A stretch of DNA of 64,000 bases from Methanomethylovorans hollandica DSM 15978. Its GTDB lineage: Archaea; Halobacteriota; Methanosarcinia; Methanosarcinales; Methanosarcinaceae. The position numbers and the translations under genes are program-made. Under the pieces are notes generated by a model. That model ran no database searches and was not told where the DNA came from. It saw only the letters and a program-made list of their open reading frames with translations. Below are positions 53,673-62,577 of the stretch, piece by piece. The number at the start of each line of letters is the position of its first letter. The stretch's first letter is position 1. The stretch lies in NCBI RefSeq assembly GCF_000328665.1, contig NC_019977.1, positions 1,542,011 to 1,606,010 of the forward strand, in the 5' to 3' direction.

Positions 53673-55189
53673 GGTTTTTTGGGAGATGGGACCGGACCAG
53701 GTATCTTCGAAAGGGGCACATAGATCGTGAACGATCCCATAGAAGGTGCAGGGAACTCCACCGTGAAGGGCACATCCCCTGAAATCCCCGTAGCCTCAAA
53801 CTGAGACAATGGTACTGTAGCTATCTGCTCAAGTATTGTTCCGCAGTCACCAGGGCATAGATCGATAGTATCCTTCACGGAATAGTTGATGTAAGGGGTC
53901 ACGATAAGATCACTGGAAGCCAACCGCGTCAGCTTCACCATACCGCCCGCATGGCGCTCGTCGTTGAAAGGAGAGGGTTTTGCTCCCGCTGGGCAGGAGA
54001 GCTGGTTTTTGCCGATACCCCCGGCAAGGTTGCCAGGAATGTCTTTAGGAATGTTAAAGTTCATCTGCTTTAGGCTCGCCGGATCGTCGAGTTCCGAAAT
54101 AGCCTTCGGTATTAAAGTGTTGAGGTCTATATAATCATTGGAATACAGCGGAACAGACGGTGGTTTTGCGGTAAGGCTTTTCTTTATCTCATCATAGAGG
54201 AAAGTTGTAGTCTCTTTCGTTGTCGGTGAATTGGTAAAGTCCTTGCCAAAGTCAGCACTCAGGTTCTTCGGCGACGATCCACCCCACAGGTACTCGCTCC
54301 ATAGGGGTACCACGCGGCTGTCAACAGCTGCAGAAATCCCTTTCATTATCCACCATGCTTTCTTGCTCCGGTAATATTCCGCCAGCTTTTCGCTGCGGTA
54401 AGGTTCACAGAATCCGGCAGGACACCATGAGGGACGGCCACAATTCTGAGCTTTGGGAGCTCCACTGCTCCCGTACTCACGCTCTGCGACTACATCGCCT
54501 TCAGCTCCTGTGACTAGAGGAACGCGCTGTACGATGCCCGATGACAGAGGAGATGCATTCTGCTGTACTACATGGGTGAGTTCATGCGCTAGCAAGCGCC
54601 GTCCATTGGGAGTAGCTGGACAATAACGCCCTGCTCCGAAAACCACGTGAGATCCCACGGTATAAGCTTGGCCACTTACGGCATCTGCGGATTGCTCCGC
54701 ATGCAAATCCGTGTGCACCCGCACGCTGCCAAAATCATGTCCAAAGCGAGGCTCCATGAACGCACGGGTTTGTGTATCTAGCGGCCGCCCCGGAGAGCGC
54801 AACACATCGTGTACAATCGATGGCACATCCTGGCCCGAATTTACAGGCACCTTTCCAGATGACTCTTTAAGCTGCAATTTTTTTTCATTCTCATCACAGT
54901 TAGCACATTTGCGTTGTACCTGTGGCTCTGGCATCTGCATGACCTTCTCAGCAACTCGGTCAGCCTCCTGCTCGTACATATCATTGGGCTGACCTATTTT
55001 GAGTTTAGCCTGCAAAACACCCGATCTGATCAGTCTCTGGACTGCCTGATTACCTGCTGTGCGCTGAAGATGCAGTATCCTGTCAGCAGGAGAGCCGGAA
55101 TTATTTACACGGCTCTCCTGCTTGCAAAGACTTGAACATTTCTGCTTTGGTTCTGATGTTTTGGCATAAATTGCGGCTTTTTCAGCCAT
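53669..55189 (-). CDS. eCIS cargo 3: DUF4157 protein with unknown C-terminal domain
   Basis: 506 residues. Same N-terminal module as cargo 2 and 4 (PADRILHLQRTAGNQAVQRL at 34-53), CxxC at 95-98, DUF4157 with FMEPRFGHDFGSVRVHTD and HELTH at 202-206. The C-terminal about 290 residues begin with a Cys/Pro-rich CGRPSWCPAGFCEP segment, then a helical part and a beta-rich end (GDVPFTVEFPAPSMGSFTIY). No known toxin motif seen. Coupled to the small ORF at 53481. Confidence 0.8.
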   Translation of the reverse strand: MAEKAAIYAKTSEPKQKCSSLCKQESRVNNSGSPADRILHLQRTAGNQAVQRLIRSGVLQAKLKIGQPNDMYEQEADRVAEKVMQMPEPQVQRKCANCDENEKKLQLKESSGKVPVNSGQDVPSIVHDVLRSPGRPLDTQTRAFMEPRFGHDFGSVRVHTDLHAEQSADAVSGQAYTVGSHVVFGAGRYCPATPNGRRLLAHELTHVVQQNASPLSSGIVQRVPLVTGAEGDVVAEREYGSSGAPKAQNCGRPSWCPAGFCEPYRSEKLAEYYRSKKAWWIMKGISAAVDSRVVPLWSEYLWGGSSPKNLSADFGKDFTNSPTTKETTTFLYDEIKKSLTAKPPSVPLYSNDYIDLNTLIPKAISELDDPASLKQMNFNIPKDIPGNLAGGIGKNQLSCPAGAKPSPFNDERHAGGMVKLTRLASSDLIVTPYINYSVKDTIDLCPGDCGTILEQIATVPLSQFEATGISGDVPFTVEFPAPSMGSFTIYVPLSKIPGPVPSPKKP

Positions 55190-55440
55190 GGATTCATCCC
55201 TTATTATACTAATATAGAAACTTCTAAATCAGCATTCAAATATAATATAGACAGAAGCTATTTTCCCTTGAAAATCTTAATGAAACTGAGTGCTGCTAAA
55301 CCAAGAAAAAGTTGTGATTTGAATATCCAAAATTAAATAGCAGCATACCTCTTGGTATAAGTAGAATTTCTACACTTCAAGTTTGCTTTGAACTTATAAA
55401 TAAGGCGTTAAGCTTCAATAGTTTGAGTCGGGAACCTTGG
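55190..55440. other. 251-nt gap between cargo 4 and cargo 3
   Basis: AT-rich with no gene. The promoter of cargo 3, if separate, would lie here; no clear TATA box was fixed. Confidence 0.4.
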
Positions 55441-57999
55441 CTAAATTTTTGGCGGTCTTGGTGGCTTACCCAGTCTCTCATATGCATCGAGCTGTCTGCC
55501 AGCCTGCAGCTCCTCCTGCGTCCAAGTTGAAGGCGTTTTACGTCCTGCAGCAGAAACTTTGTCAAAAGTCAGGTCACAATCCCTCCATATGGATCCACCA
55601 CGGCTTTCGAGTGCTTCTCTCATCTTCCTAATATTTGCAACCAGCTCCGCTCCTACTGAAGAATTCTCGCCTGTTTCCATCAACCGATAATTAGGCAGAA
55701 GGTCGAATTGTGTCTCGCGGCCTATTGGCGTCACCTGCATTTCCACTATATGATCAACAACCATGCGATCACCGAGGACATGGCTCTTTGACCAGTACGG
55801 ACGGATGATATCGTCCATATTAAGTCCAAGCCTCTCTGCTCTTTGTTTAGTAGATATTGGCACTCTGCCTGGCATAAGAGCATTCCATCTAGATAACTGA
55901 TTTGTGTCACGCGGACGACCAACTCGATGTTGTAGCGGTCCTTTATCCAGCCAGGCCGCATAAAGACTAAGATCATCACTTTTGAGAGACGGTAGTAGAA
56001 GAATTACCGGCAAGGGTGGTGGCACAGGACAGGCACCTACTGGTGCTGGCGCCTCTTTCTTCTTCCCACAGACTCCAGCAGCTGCATTTGAAAGTGCTTT
56101 CAAAATCTTATCCTTGTCCGTACTGAAAACCTGACCCTGACCGATACTACTCTGTGCAACAATCAATTGAGAAGGATCACCAATACCTTCAATTAAATCG
56201 CAGAACTTTGTACATTTTCCCTGAAGACCTGGCAGATTTCGTGATAAATCACCTTCAATGTCCTCACCGGAAATAACCTGTTTAGTTATAGGTCCAACCG
56301 TAACAGGTTTATCACCTTTACTTGGGTTTATTGAAATGGGAATAGAGAGCTCTTCAGCCTTAATCCAAATTTCCCAGGTCCAGAATGGTGCAGTAAACTC
56401 ACATAGACGCTTTTCTCTTTCAGCTATCTTATACTGGACATTTAAGAATGGTGTAACATTGAACTGTACCTTAAAACCAGCTTTAATTTTACTGTCAAGG
56501 TCAAACATAAATTTATCCTGAATATATGATAGGCGAACTATCTCCTGAAAGTTAAAGATAGTAGAGCCTATACCTTCACCCCGAAGCCCCCCTTCAGCAA
56601 AACCTTTAATAGGAATGCTAATTCCTTCTACCGGAATTGAAAGTGTGGCACCGGCACTGATCTTGCCCACAACTTCGACAACAATATGGCTGCCTATCGG
56701 AACATTAACCTGCCCCTGTCCTATGTAGGTATCATGCAGGGGATCAATCCGAATTAAAACATCATTAAGGGTGATAGAGCCAACACTCAGCCACAGGCTG
56801 GGACCTATATCAAGTCCAAGTTCAGGCTCGATCTTTACTCCTGCAATTATAAAGTCTTTTAAATTCTTAATTTTCGACAATTTAGGAAATTCTAGAACCT
56901 TTTCTTCCTGGGGATCTGTTAACTTAATGCGCCCGCAGCCAAGAGTAATTCCATCCTGGCCAATTGATAATTTGCATTTTAATTTGCCCGCCAGCTGTTT
57001 TGCTGCTGCCAGTGCAGCCGGGCTGAAGCTTGTCCCGGATATATTATTATCAGCGCCTTTCTGTCCAGCTCCATCTCCAGATTGAATAACTGCGCCTGCC
57101 TGTTGCTTGGCCCAATCAACCGCTTCGCCTCCAGCTTCAGTAATAGAGTTTACCACTTCATTGGCTTTCTCTTCAACCCAGCTTAAGATGCCTCCACCTG
57201 AACTATCAGATTCGTTCTTATCTTCGTTATCACCAAAGAGTGACCACCTTTGTATTCCAGGCATGGATACTGATATCTCAGGTGACCGTTGTATCTCCGC
57301 TTTCTTTTTTTCACAAGCTAAACATTTTAACTGGACAGACGGCTGCTCGGGAACTTTTTTGGTTTGAACCCCACCGGTTTGCTGCACCACATGAGTCAAT
57401 TCATGTGCAGTCAACTCATTTTTATCAGGAGCTTTCCCGCCTCCATAATAGATGTCCTGATTATATGTGAATGCCTGTGCCTGCAGGTCACGGTTCATCT
57501 GCACTGCCTTTGAATCCGTATGCACACGCACCTGACTGAAATCATATCCAAAGCGTGGCTCCATAAAAGCGCGGGTTTCTGTATCTAGCGGCCGCCCTGG
57601 AGAGCGCAACACATCGTGTACAATTAATGGCACATCTTGTTCCTGAGTTACCGACACCTTTCCAGGCAATTTTTTTGCCTGTAAAACCTTTTTTTCATCC
57701 TTGTTGCACCTAGCACACTTACGCTGCACCTTTGGCTGTGGCATCCGCATGACCTGCTCCGCTACCCTGTCAGCCTCCTGCTCGTACATATCATTAGGCT
57801 GGCCTATTTTGAGTTTAGCCTGCAAAACACCTGATCTGATCAGTCTCTGGACCGCCTGATTACCTGCTGTACGCTGCAGGTGCAATATCCTCTCAGCAGG
57901 AGAGCCGGAATTATTGACATCGCTCTCCTGCTTGCAGAGACTTGAGCTTTGCTGCTTGGGTTCTGATGTTTTGGCAAACACTGCGGCTTTTTCAGCCAT
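55441..57999 (-). CDS. eCIS cargo 4: DUF4157 protein with C-terminal HNH-like nuclease
   Basis: 852 residues from ATG 57999 (GGGGGAG upstream; the longer frame to 58056 is not used). Shared module at 34-90, CxxC at 95-98, DUF4157 with FMEPRFGYDFSQVRVHTD and HELTH at 199-203, a second CLACEKKK CxxC, then a beta-rich middle (VNVPIGSHIVVEVVGKISAG...). The C-terminus has DHIVEMQVTP (749-758) and FDLLPNYRLMETGENSSVG, the D-H...N-x-x-x-N layout of HNH/Endo VII-type toxin nucleases. A cytotoxic DNase payload is inferred. No immunity gene is next to it. Confidence 0.82.
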   Translation of the reverse strand: MAEKAAVFAKTSEPKQQSSSLCKQESDVNNSGSPAERILHLQRTAGNQAVQRLIRSGVLQAKLKIGQPNDMYEQEADRVAEQVMRMPQPKVQRKCARCNKDEKKVLQAKKLPGKVSVTQEQDVPLIVHDVLRSPGRPLDTETRAFMEPRFGYDFSQVRVHTDSKAVQMNRDLQAQAFTYNQDIYYGGGKAPDKNELTAHELTHVVQQTGGVQTKKVPEQPSVQLKCLACEKKKAEIQRSPEISVSMPGIQRWSLFGDNEDKNESDSSGGGILSWVEEKANEVVNSITEAGGEAVDWAKQQAGAVIQSGDGAGQKGADNNISGTSFSPAALAAAKQLAGKLKCKLSIGQDGITLGCGRIKLTDPQEEKVLEFPKLSKIKNLKDFIIAGVKIEPELGLDIGPSLWLSVGSITLNDVLIRIDPLHDTYIGQGQVNVPIGSHIVVEVVGKISAGATLSIPVEGISIPIKGFAEGGLRGEGIGSTIFNFQEIVRLSYIQDKFMFDLDSKIKAGFKVQFNVTPFLNVQYKIAEREKRLCEFTAPFWTWEIWIKAEELSIPISINPSKGDKPVTVGPITKQVISGEDIEGDLSRNLPGLQGKCTKFCDLIEGIGDPSQLIVAQSSIGQGQVFSTDKDKILKALSNAAAGVCGKKKEAPAPVGACPVPPPLPVILLLPSLKSDDLSLYAAWLDKGPLQHRVGRPRDTNQLSRWNALMPGRVPISTKQRAERLGLNMDDIIRPYWSKSHVLGDRMVVDHIVEMQVTPIGRETQFDLLPNYRLMETGENSSVGAELVANIRKMREALESRGGSIWRDCDLTFDKVSAAGRKTPSTWTQEELQAGRQLDAYERLGKPPRPPKI

Positions 58000-58209
58000 C
58001 TTCTCCCCCTTGATTACAGATGTAACAAAAACGAAATTGGATCTTATCCACGACAATATTTCAGCCTATGTGCAGAGGCAAAGCAGTCAATAATTATGTA
58101 AGAACACCGTTGACATCTCCTTACTCAAGAACAGGATAAGTTATCTGAATGTAGTAATGGGTATTATGTGGTTTGAGGTAAAATCAAGGAATATCAAGGT
58201 GTTGTAACT

Positions 58210-58611
58210 TCAAAATGTTTTAAGCCCGATAAGTATCTGTATCTGGATGCTGTCCAGCTTATTGTCTGGTGTCGGCTTACTGTACGAAAATTTAAGCTGT
58301 TTTGGTTTAGGGTCCAGCATATTTACTGAGCTATTGCCGATCAGAAGATGAGGCTGGTCGAGTTTGTATACATCTGCCACATCGTTTACTTTATAGGTTA
58401 TTGTATCTCCATACCAGTTCGAAGTAATCGCCAGCAGGACTACTTCCCCTTCATTGTCGCTCGGCCAGAGATCAACAACTTTGTCAGCATCCTCATTTTT
58501 GATGCTCACATTTATTTTTTCATAAGCATCTACTTCCACTATCCGGTTCAAGCTTATATTCGGGCCATTCTGTATATCTATCTTCACTGTAACTGCAATC
58601 TTTTCGTTCAT
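58210..58611 (-). CDS. Small eCIS-linked protein, unknown
   Basis: 133 residues from ATG 58611 with GGAGG upstream. Beta-rich (IAVTVKIDIQNGPNISLNRIVEVDAYEKINVSIKN), no signal or membrane segment. Lies between the fibre-like gene and the first cargo gene, so a structural accessory or a loading factor is likely; unrecognised. Confidence 0.6.
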   Translation of the reverse strand: MNEKIAVTVKIDIQNGPNISLNRIVEVDAYEKINVSIKNEDADKVVDLWPSDNEGEVVLLAITSNWYGDTITYKVNDVADVYKLDQPHLLIGNSSVNMLDPKPKQLKFSYSKPTPDNKLDSIQIQILIGLKTF

Positions 58612-58805
58612 CAACGTACCTCCATGTACTAGTGTAAGACGTTTTTAAAGAGAGAATACCCGAACATGTGTATCGGGCTAAAAAACTTAATCGATTATTT
58701 AGATATTTTGTAAAGATTCGGAATAAGAACTATCTGGAAATGTTTTGAGCTGTTGGAATTCTACATATACGACATGTAAACCTGAGAAAACTTTGGTTCT
58801 GGAAC

Positions 58806-60371
58806 TCATCCCCGTATTTCCAGTTCCGATACATAGAAGCAGACCTCATCCTGCTGGATAGCTACCCTAAGGGCATCTTCCGAGCCAAGTGCTTCTTTGA
58901 GCTCTTCCAGTGCGTTGAGGAAATTCCTGAAACTTTCATCTGTACTCCTTCCCTGGATGTTGTCTGCAAAAGCCATCATCAATTCCAGAAGCTCTTTCAT
59001 GAATTCCATGAAGTCTTCCTCTTTTTGATAGACTTTATTGTTCACCGCATCTTTGGTATTCTGTGCAATTTTAAAGGCTATATCATTGTTAAATTGTATT
59101 CCAATTGCCTTAAAATTACTAACAGTGCATTTTAGCGCCCTTTCTCTCAGATACATAAAGAGCAATTCGAGCTGCTTCTGCAGTTTTTCAGAGAGGTTTT
59201 CAATATCTACAACTCCCCTCCCAAGATTATGCACATGGTCTTCACGGGAATATCTGTCAGAAGTTCCCACAATAAGGCTGGTACCTACGCTTTGCACAGT
59301 TGTTGCAGGTTCTCCCCCTCCCCCGGTGGAAGCAATTTCAATTGTATGGGTCGAAGGATTGGGAGTTATTGAAACATTTGAACCTGCAATAAGATCTACA
59401 TTTCCACCGGGATTACTAACCCCATCTATACTCACGAGTGCCCCTGTCTGGATAGCAGTAACCTGATGTGGATTGTCTTTTTTTGCCGAGTGATTCTCCC
59501 CTATAGTAATACGATCGTTCGTATCATCAGGAGTAATAACGATCGAACCCTCAGGTACAAGATCTACATCTCCTCCGGCGTTGCCTACTCCATCAACACT
59601 AACCAATGCTCCTGTCTGGACAGCAGTGACTGCATGAGGATTATTGATATCAAGAATATGGCACTTAAAGAGCTGATACAGTTCTTTCTGAGTGAAAAAT
59701 ATCCTGTTTTTCGCAGTATCTTCAGAATCAACTGAATAAATACCATTTTCATCTTTTACCGTCGCAAGAAACACTCTTTCTTTATCTGCACACGAAGGAC
59801 AGATTCTATGATCCTTCTCCAGGTCTTCAAGCCACACGGTCACATCTTTAAGTGGAGTAAATTCCAAACGGCACTCAAGTTCCTTTAATTCAGGAGCTTT
59901 ATCTGAAGCTATTACCTCAAAACTTTCAACTGTTTTTCCCGGACAGCATTTTTCCGCACAGCTTGATGGATTTGAAGCTGAGGCGACATATCCGTCATAG
60001 CAGGCTTTGTATTTTAAATAGAGGTAAGGAGTGCCTGTCAGGTTCGAAACACTGCTCCCACTGCTATTCAATATCTTTTCTTCAGTATTAGGAGGCACGA
60101 CAATTTCACGCCCACAGCAATCCAGAGCCGCCCCGCCGTCTATGAAAAGCATATTCAGATTTCCATCTGCTGCTGTTTTTATTTGGATCTGTTCAAAACC
60201 ACAGATAAGCCCCGACCCATTAAGCAGCCTGTTGATTAGATGACGCTTTTCGTCAAAATAGCTCTGTTCCGTTTCAAAGTCCCTGACTGTCATCAGCTTG
60301 CCGTAAAAATACTTATTTTTCTCGAACTTGTGAAGCTGACAATCTTTGTTTTCTTTAGTATTGTTAGACAT
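58806..60371 (-). CDS. eCIS tail-fibre-like protein
   Basis: 521 residues. The N-terminal domain has KNKYFYGKLMTVRDFETEQSYFDEKRHLINRLLNGSGLICGFE, known from putative fibre/baseplate proteins of eCIS and phage-like loci. Two copies of NPH-x-VTA-x-QTGALVS-x-DGV (residues about 247-268 and 302-323) are classic tail-fibre repeats, each followed by a GG(D/N)VDL strand block. The C-terminal region is helical. The start follows AGGAG at 60371. Probably the host-binding part of the particle. Confidence 0.8.
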   Translation of the reverse strand: MSNNTKENKDCQLHKFEKNKYFYGKLMTVRDFETEQSYFDEKRHLINRLLNGSGLICGFEQIQIKTAADGNLNMLFIDGGAALDCCGREIVVPPNTEEKILNSSGSSVSNLTGTPYLYLKYKACYDGYVASASNPSSCAEKCCPGKTVESFEVIASDKAPELKELECRLEFTPLKDVTVWLEDLEKDHRICPSCADKERVFLATVKDENGIYSVDSEDTAKNRIFFTQKELYQLFKCHILDINNPHAVTAVQTGALVSVDGVGNAGGDVDLVPEGSIVITPDDTNDRITIGENHSAKKDNPHQVTAIQTGALVSIDGVSNPGGNVDLIAGSNVSITPNPSTHTIEIASTGGGGEPATTVQSVGTSLIVGTSDRYSREDHVHNLGRGVVDIENLSEKLQKQLELLFMYLRERALKCTVSNFKAIGIQFNNDIAFKIAQNTKDAVNNKVYQKEEDFMEFMKELLELMMAFADNIQGRSTDESFRNFLNALEELKEALGSEDALRVAIQQDEVCFYVSELEIRG

Positions 60372-60413
60372 ACTCCTACACTCCTTTATATTACGCATTG
60401 ATAGATTACAACA

Positions 60414-62573
60414 TTACCAGGACATTGTGCTGTCAATTCCCATACGCGCATGCCTTCCCACCTGTCCGGCCTGCTCCTCGTCATGAAGAACAGTATCCCT
60501 GCCAATAACGGATGTAACTCCGAGTAAAAATTCGGGTTTATTAAGCTTGGTGTTAATTCCCAGGTACGTGTGCATATCCAGATAGAACCACGGCTGAAGC
60601 ACTTTCAGTCCATAACAGGTGTGCGCAGGCTTCTGCTCTTCAATGATCCTCCTTACACGACTGATAGTGACCGGATCCATATCGGAGTCTTCCAAAATCA
60701 CACAGAAACCAAACCTTTCGGTTCCGTAAAGGATGTCAATTAAAGGTATCTCCTGATGAGCTTCTTCTAAGGCTCCATCTTTATCGGACCTCTTCAGGGT
60801 TTTTTCATCAAGGCATGCTTTGACCACAGCCTCTTCAGGAGGGAAAAAGATTATTTTCTCCTGACCTTGCTGCTCATTACAGTCTTCAGCAGCAACATGC
60901 TGACAGCGGTCCTTGCTCTTAAAAACCTCTACAATGAAGGGCTTTTTTCCCGTTAAGAGGAAAATGCTTTCTTCCAGTCCTTCCCTGGTACCCCTCTTTT
61001 TATACAGGAAAACCGCCTTACTGATAAAAAGCCTCTTCTTATCCTCAGGCCAATTCTCCTCCACAGCAAAAGCAAGCCAGGAACCAAGCCATGAAAGAAA
61101 TTCAGGCGGAGTTCCATAGGCATCGAAATAGCGACCTATGTGCTCTATAGTATGATCGATATCAAAGAATATACTTTCAAATATCGAAAGAAAACGCTCA
61201 AGCAGTCCTTTGCTAAGAAGATCTTCCCGATAGATGGCCGGCAGGTGATCAAGATATGAGACCCTCGGGAAGAACACAGTGATCTTTCTGACCACCGGAG
61301 AACGTGTTTCAGTACCTGAGAGAATGATCTTGAACCACAGATATTGTCCCTGGGAATCTGCAAGAAAAAGTGCATCCCTTTTCTCATTACCCTGAACTGA
61401 TGAAGTTTCGGAGATACGCTTGCGCCACTGATCTGGAGAGAGTGTTTTGATATCCACTACGTTATCGTTAGAAACATAATACAGGAACTCTAGCTGCGTG
61501 CCATTTTCAAATTCCCCTTCCAGCACCAACCTGTGCCACCTGGTATCAGGGGTCTGGCTGTCTATGGGCTTTGAGATATAATATCCGCTGAAAGCACCCT
61601 CTTTGTCCTGAAGATTTACTTTTTGGCGGATCAGAGATGTCAGTTTGTTTCCTTTATCATTGAGCACATACAGATTGCCCTTCGAATCACTGATCAGTTT
61701 ACGACTTGCTCCTCTGTATGACCAAAGTGCGGTAAAGAGCTCGCCTGACAATTTATGGATCGTCTTTAAAGATATCTCGTTGTCAGATCCATCATCCTGC
61801 CCCATTTCACCTATGAACACCTGTTTACAGGCATCGACTACAATTCCGGAAGGTGAAAGATCTTCAGGCCGGATAGGTATCTCTTTTTCTCCAGTATTTG
61901 CATAAAAGATATGCAACTTTTTTTCATAAAGGACATATAAATTGCCCTCCGTATCTACAGTAAGGTCCTTTGGTTTTGAAGTTCCGGGATCAGGAGAATA
62001 TAATGAATGAGGAGCAGGATAATCAACATTTTCCTTACTTATAGACAGAATTTTTCCCGTTTCACTTTCAAGAAGACATATATTCCCTTTGTTATCACAT
62101 TCTATGTCAAGGATCTTGTGCAAAGGCTTTCCATCGTGATCTTTGCAGACAACCCACCGAATCTGGAAGTCCCTCTTTGAAAGTGCTATCATGCGGGCAT
62201 TATCTGCACCATTTATTGAAACGAAATCTGCAATGTATAGTGTATCCCTGTCTACCCCGATCGCTGAAAGTGTGTTCAGTTTTAATGGAAGAATCCCAGG
62301 ATAGCATCCGATTGCCTTCGGAGCATCGTTATGCTGATCGTATGTGAGGATCAGATTTCTTTTTTCATCTACAAGGTAAAAGACATCACATTCATCTATA
62401 GAGATATCAATTATGCTTAAATTATTATCATCAAGCAGTACATCCCCAAATTTGTACACATGATCGCTGTTTAAGCGTATATCACCACTTTCCAGATCCA
62501 CGTTCTGTGCATAAGCTTTGAAACTGTCGAGGAGCTCTTTTGTGTTGATGAGTTTGTAATTTACTTTCTGCAT
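60414..62573 (-). CDS. eCIS baseplate protein, tail-protein-I family with beta-propeller-like N-terminus
   Basis: 719 residues. The first about 330 have NHL/propeller-type repeats (LTVDTEGNLYVLYEKK, LISDSKGNLYVLNDKG, IECDNKGNICLLESETG). From about 460 the tail-protein-I pattern appears: YLDHLPAIYREDLLSKGLLERFLSIFESIF, YFDAYGTPPEFLSWLGSWLAFAVEENWPEDKKR and LYKKRGTREGLEESI, as in Afp12/P2 gpI-type proteins. It starts 4 nt after the baseplate J-like gene. The propeller fusion suggests a target-facing role. Confidence 0.85.
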   Translation of the reverse strand: MQKVNYKLINTKELLDSFKAYAQNVDLESGDIRLNSDHVYKFGDVLLDDNNLSIIDISIDECDVFYLVDEKRNLILTYDQHNDAPKAIGCYPGILPLKLNTLSAIGVDRDTLYIADFVSINGADNARMIALSKRDFQIRWVVCKDHDGKPLHKILDIECDNKGNICLLESETGKILSISKENVDYPAPHSLYSPDPGTSKPKDLTVDTEGNLYVLYEKKLHIFYANTGEKEIPIRPEDLSPSGIVVDACKQVFIGEMGQDDGSDNEISLKTIHKLSGELFTALWSYRGASRKLISDSKGNLYVLNDKGNKLTSLIRQKVNLQDKEGAFSGYYISKPIDSQTPDTRWHRLVLEGEFENGTQLEFLYYVSNDNVVDIKTLSPDQWRKRISETSSVQGNEKRDALFLADSQGQYLWFKIILSGTETRSPVVRKITVFFPRVSYLDHLPAIYREDLLSKGLLERFLSIFESIFFDIDHTIEHIGRYFDAYGTPPEFLSWLGSWLAFAVEENWPEDKKRLFISKAVFLYKKRGTREGLEESIFLLTGKKPFIVEVFKSKDRCQHVAAEDCNEQQGQEKIIFFPPEEAVVKACLDEKTLKRSDKDGALEEAHQEIPLIDILYGTERFGFCVILEDSDMDPVTISRVRRIIEEQKPAHTCYGLKVLQPWFYLDMHTYLGINTKLNKPEFLLGVTSVIGRDTVLHDEEQAGQVGRHARMGIDSTMSW

Positions 62574-62577
62574 ACGA

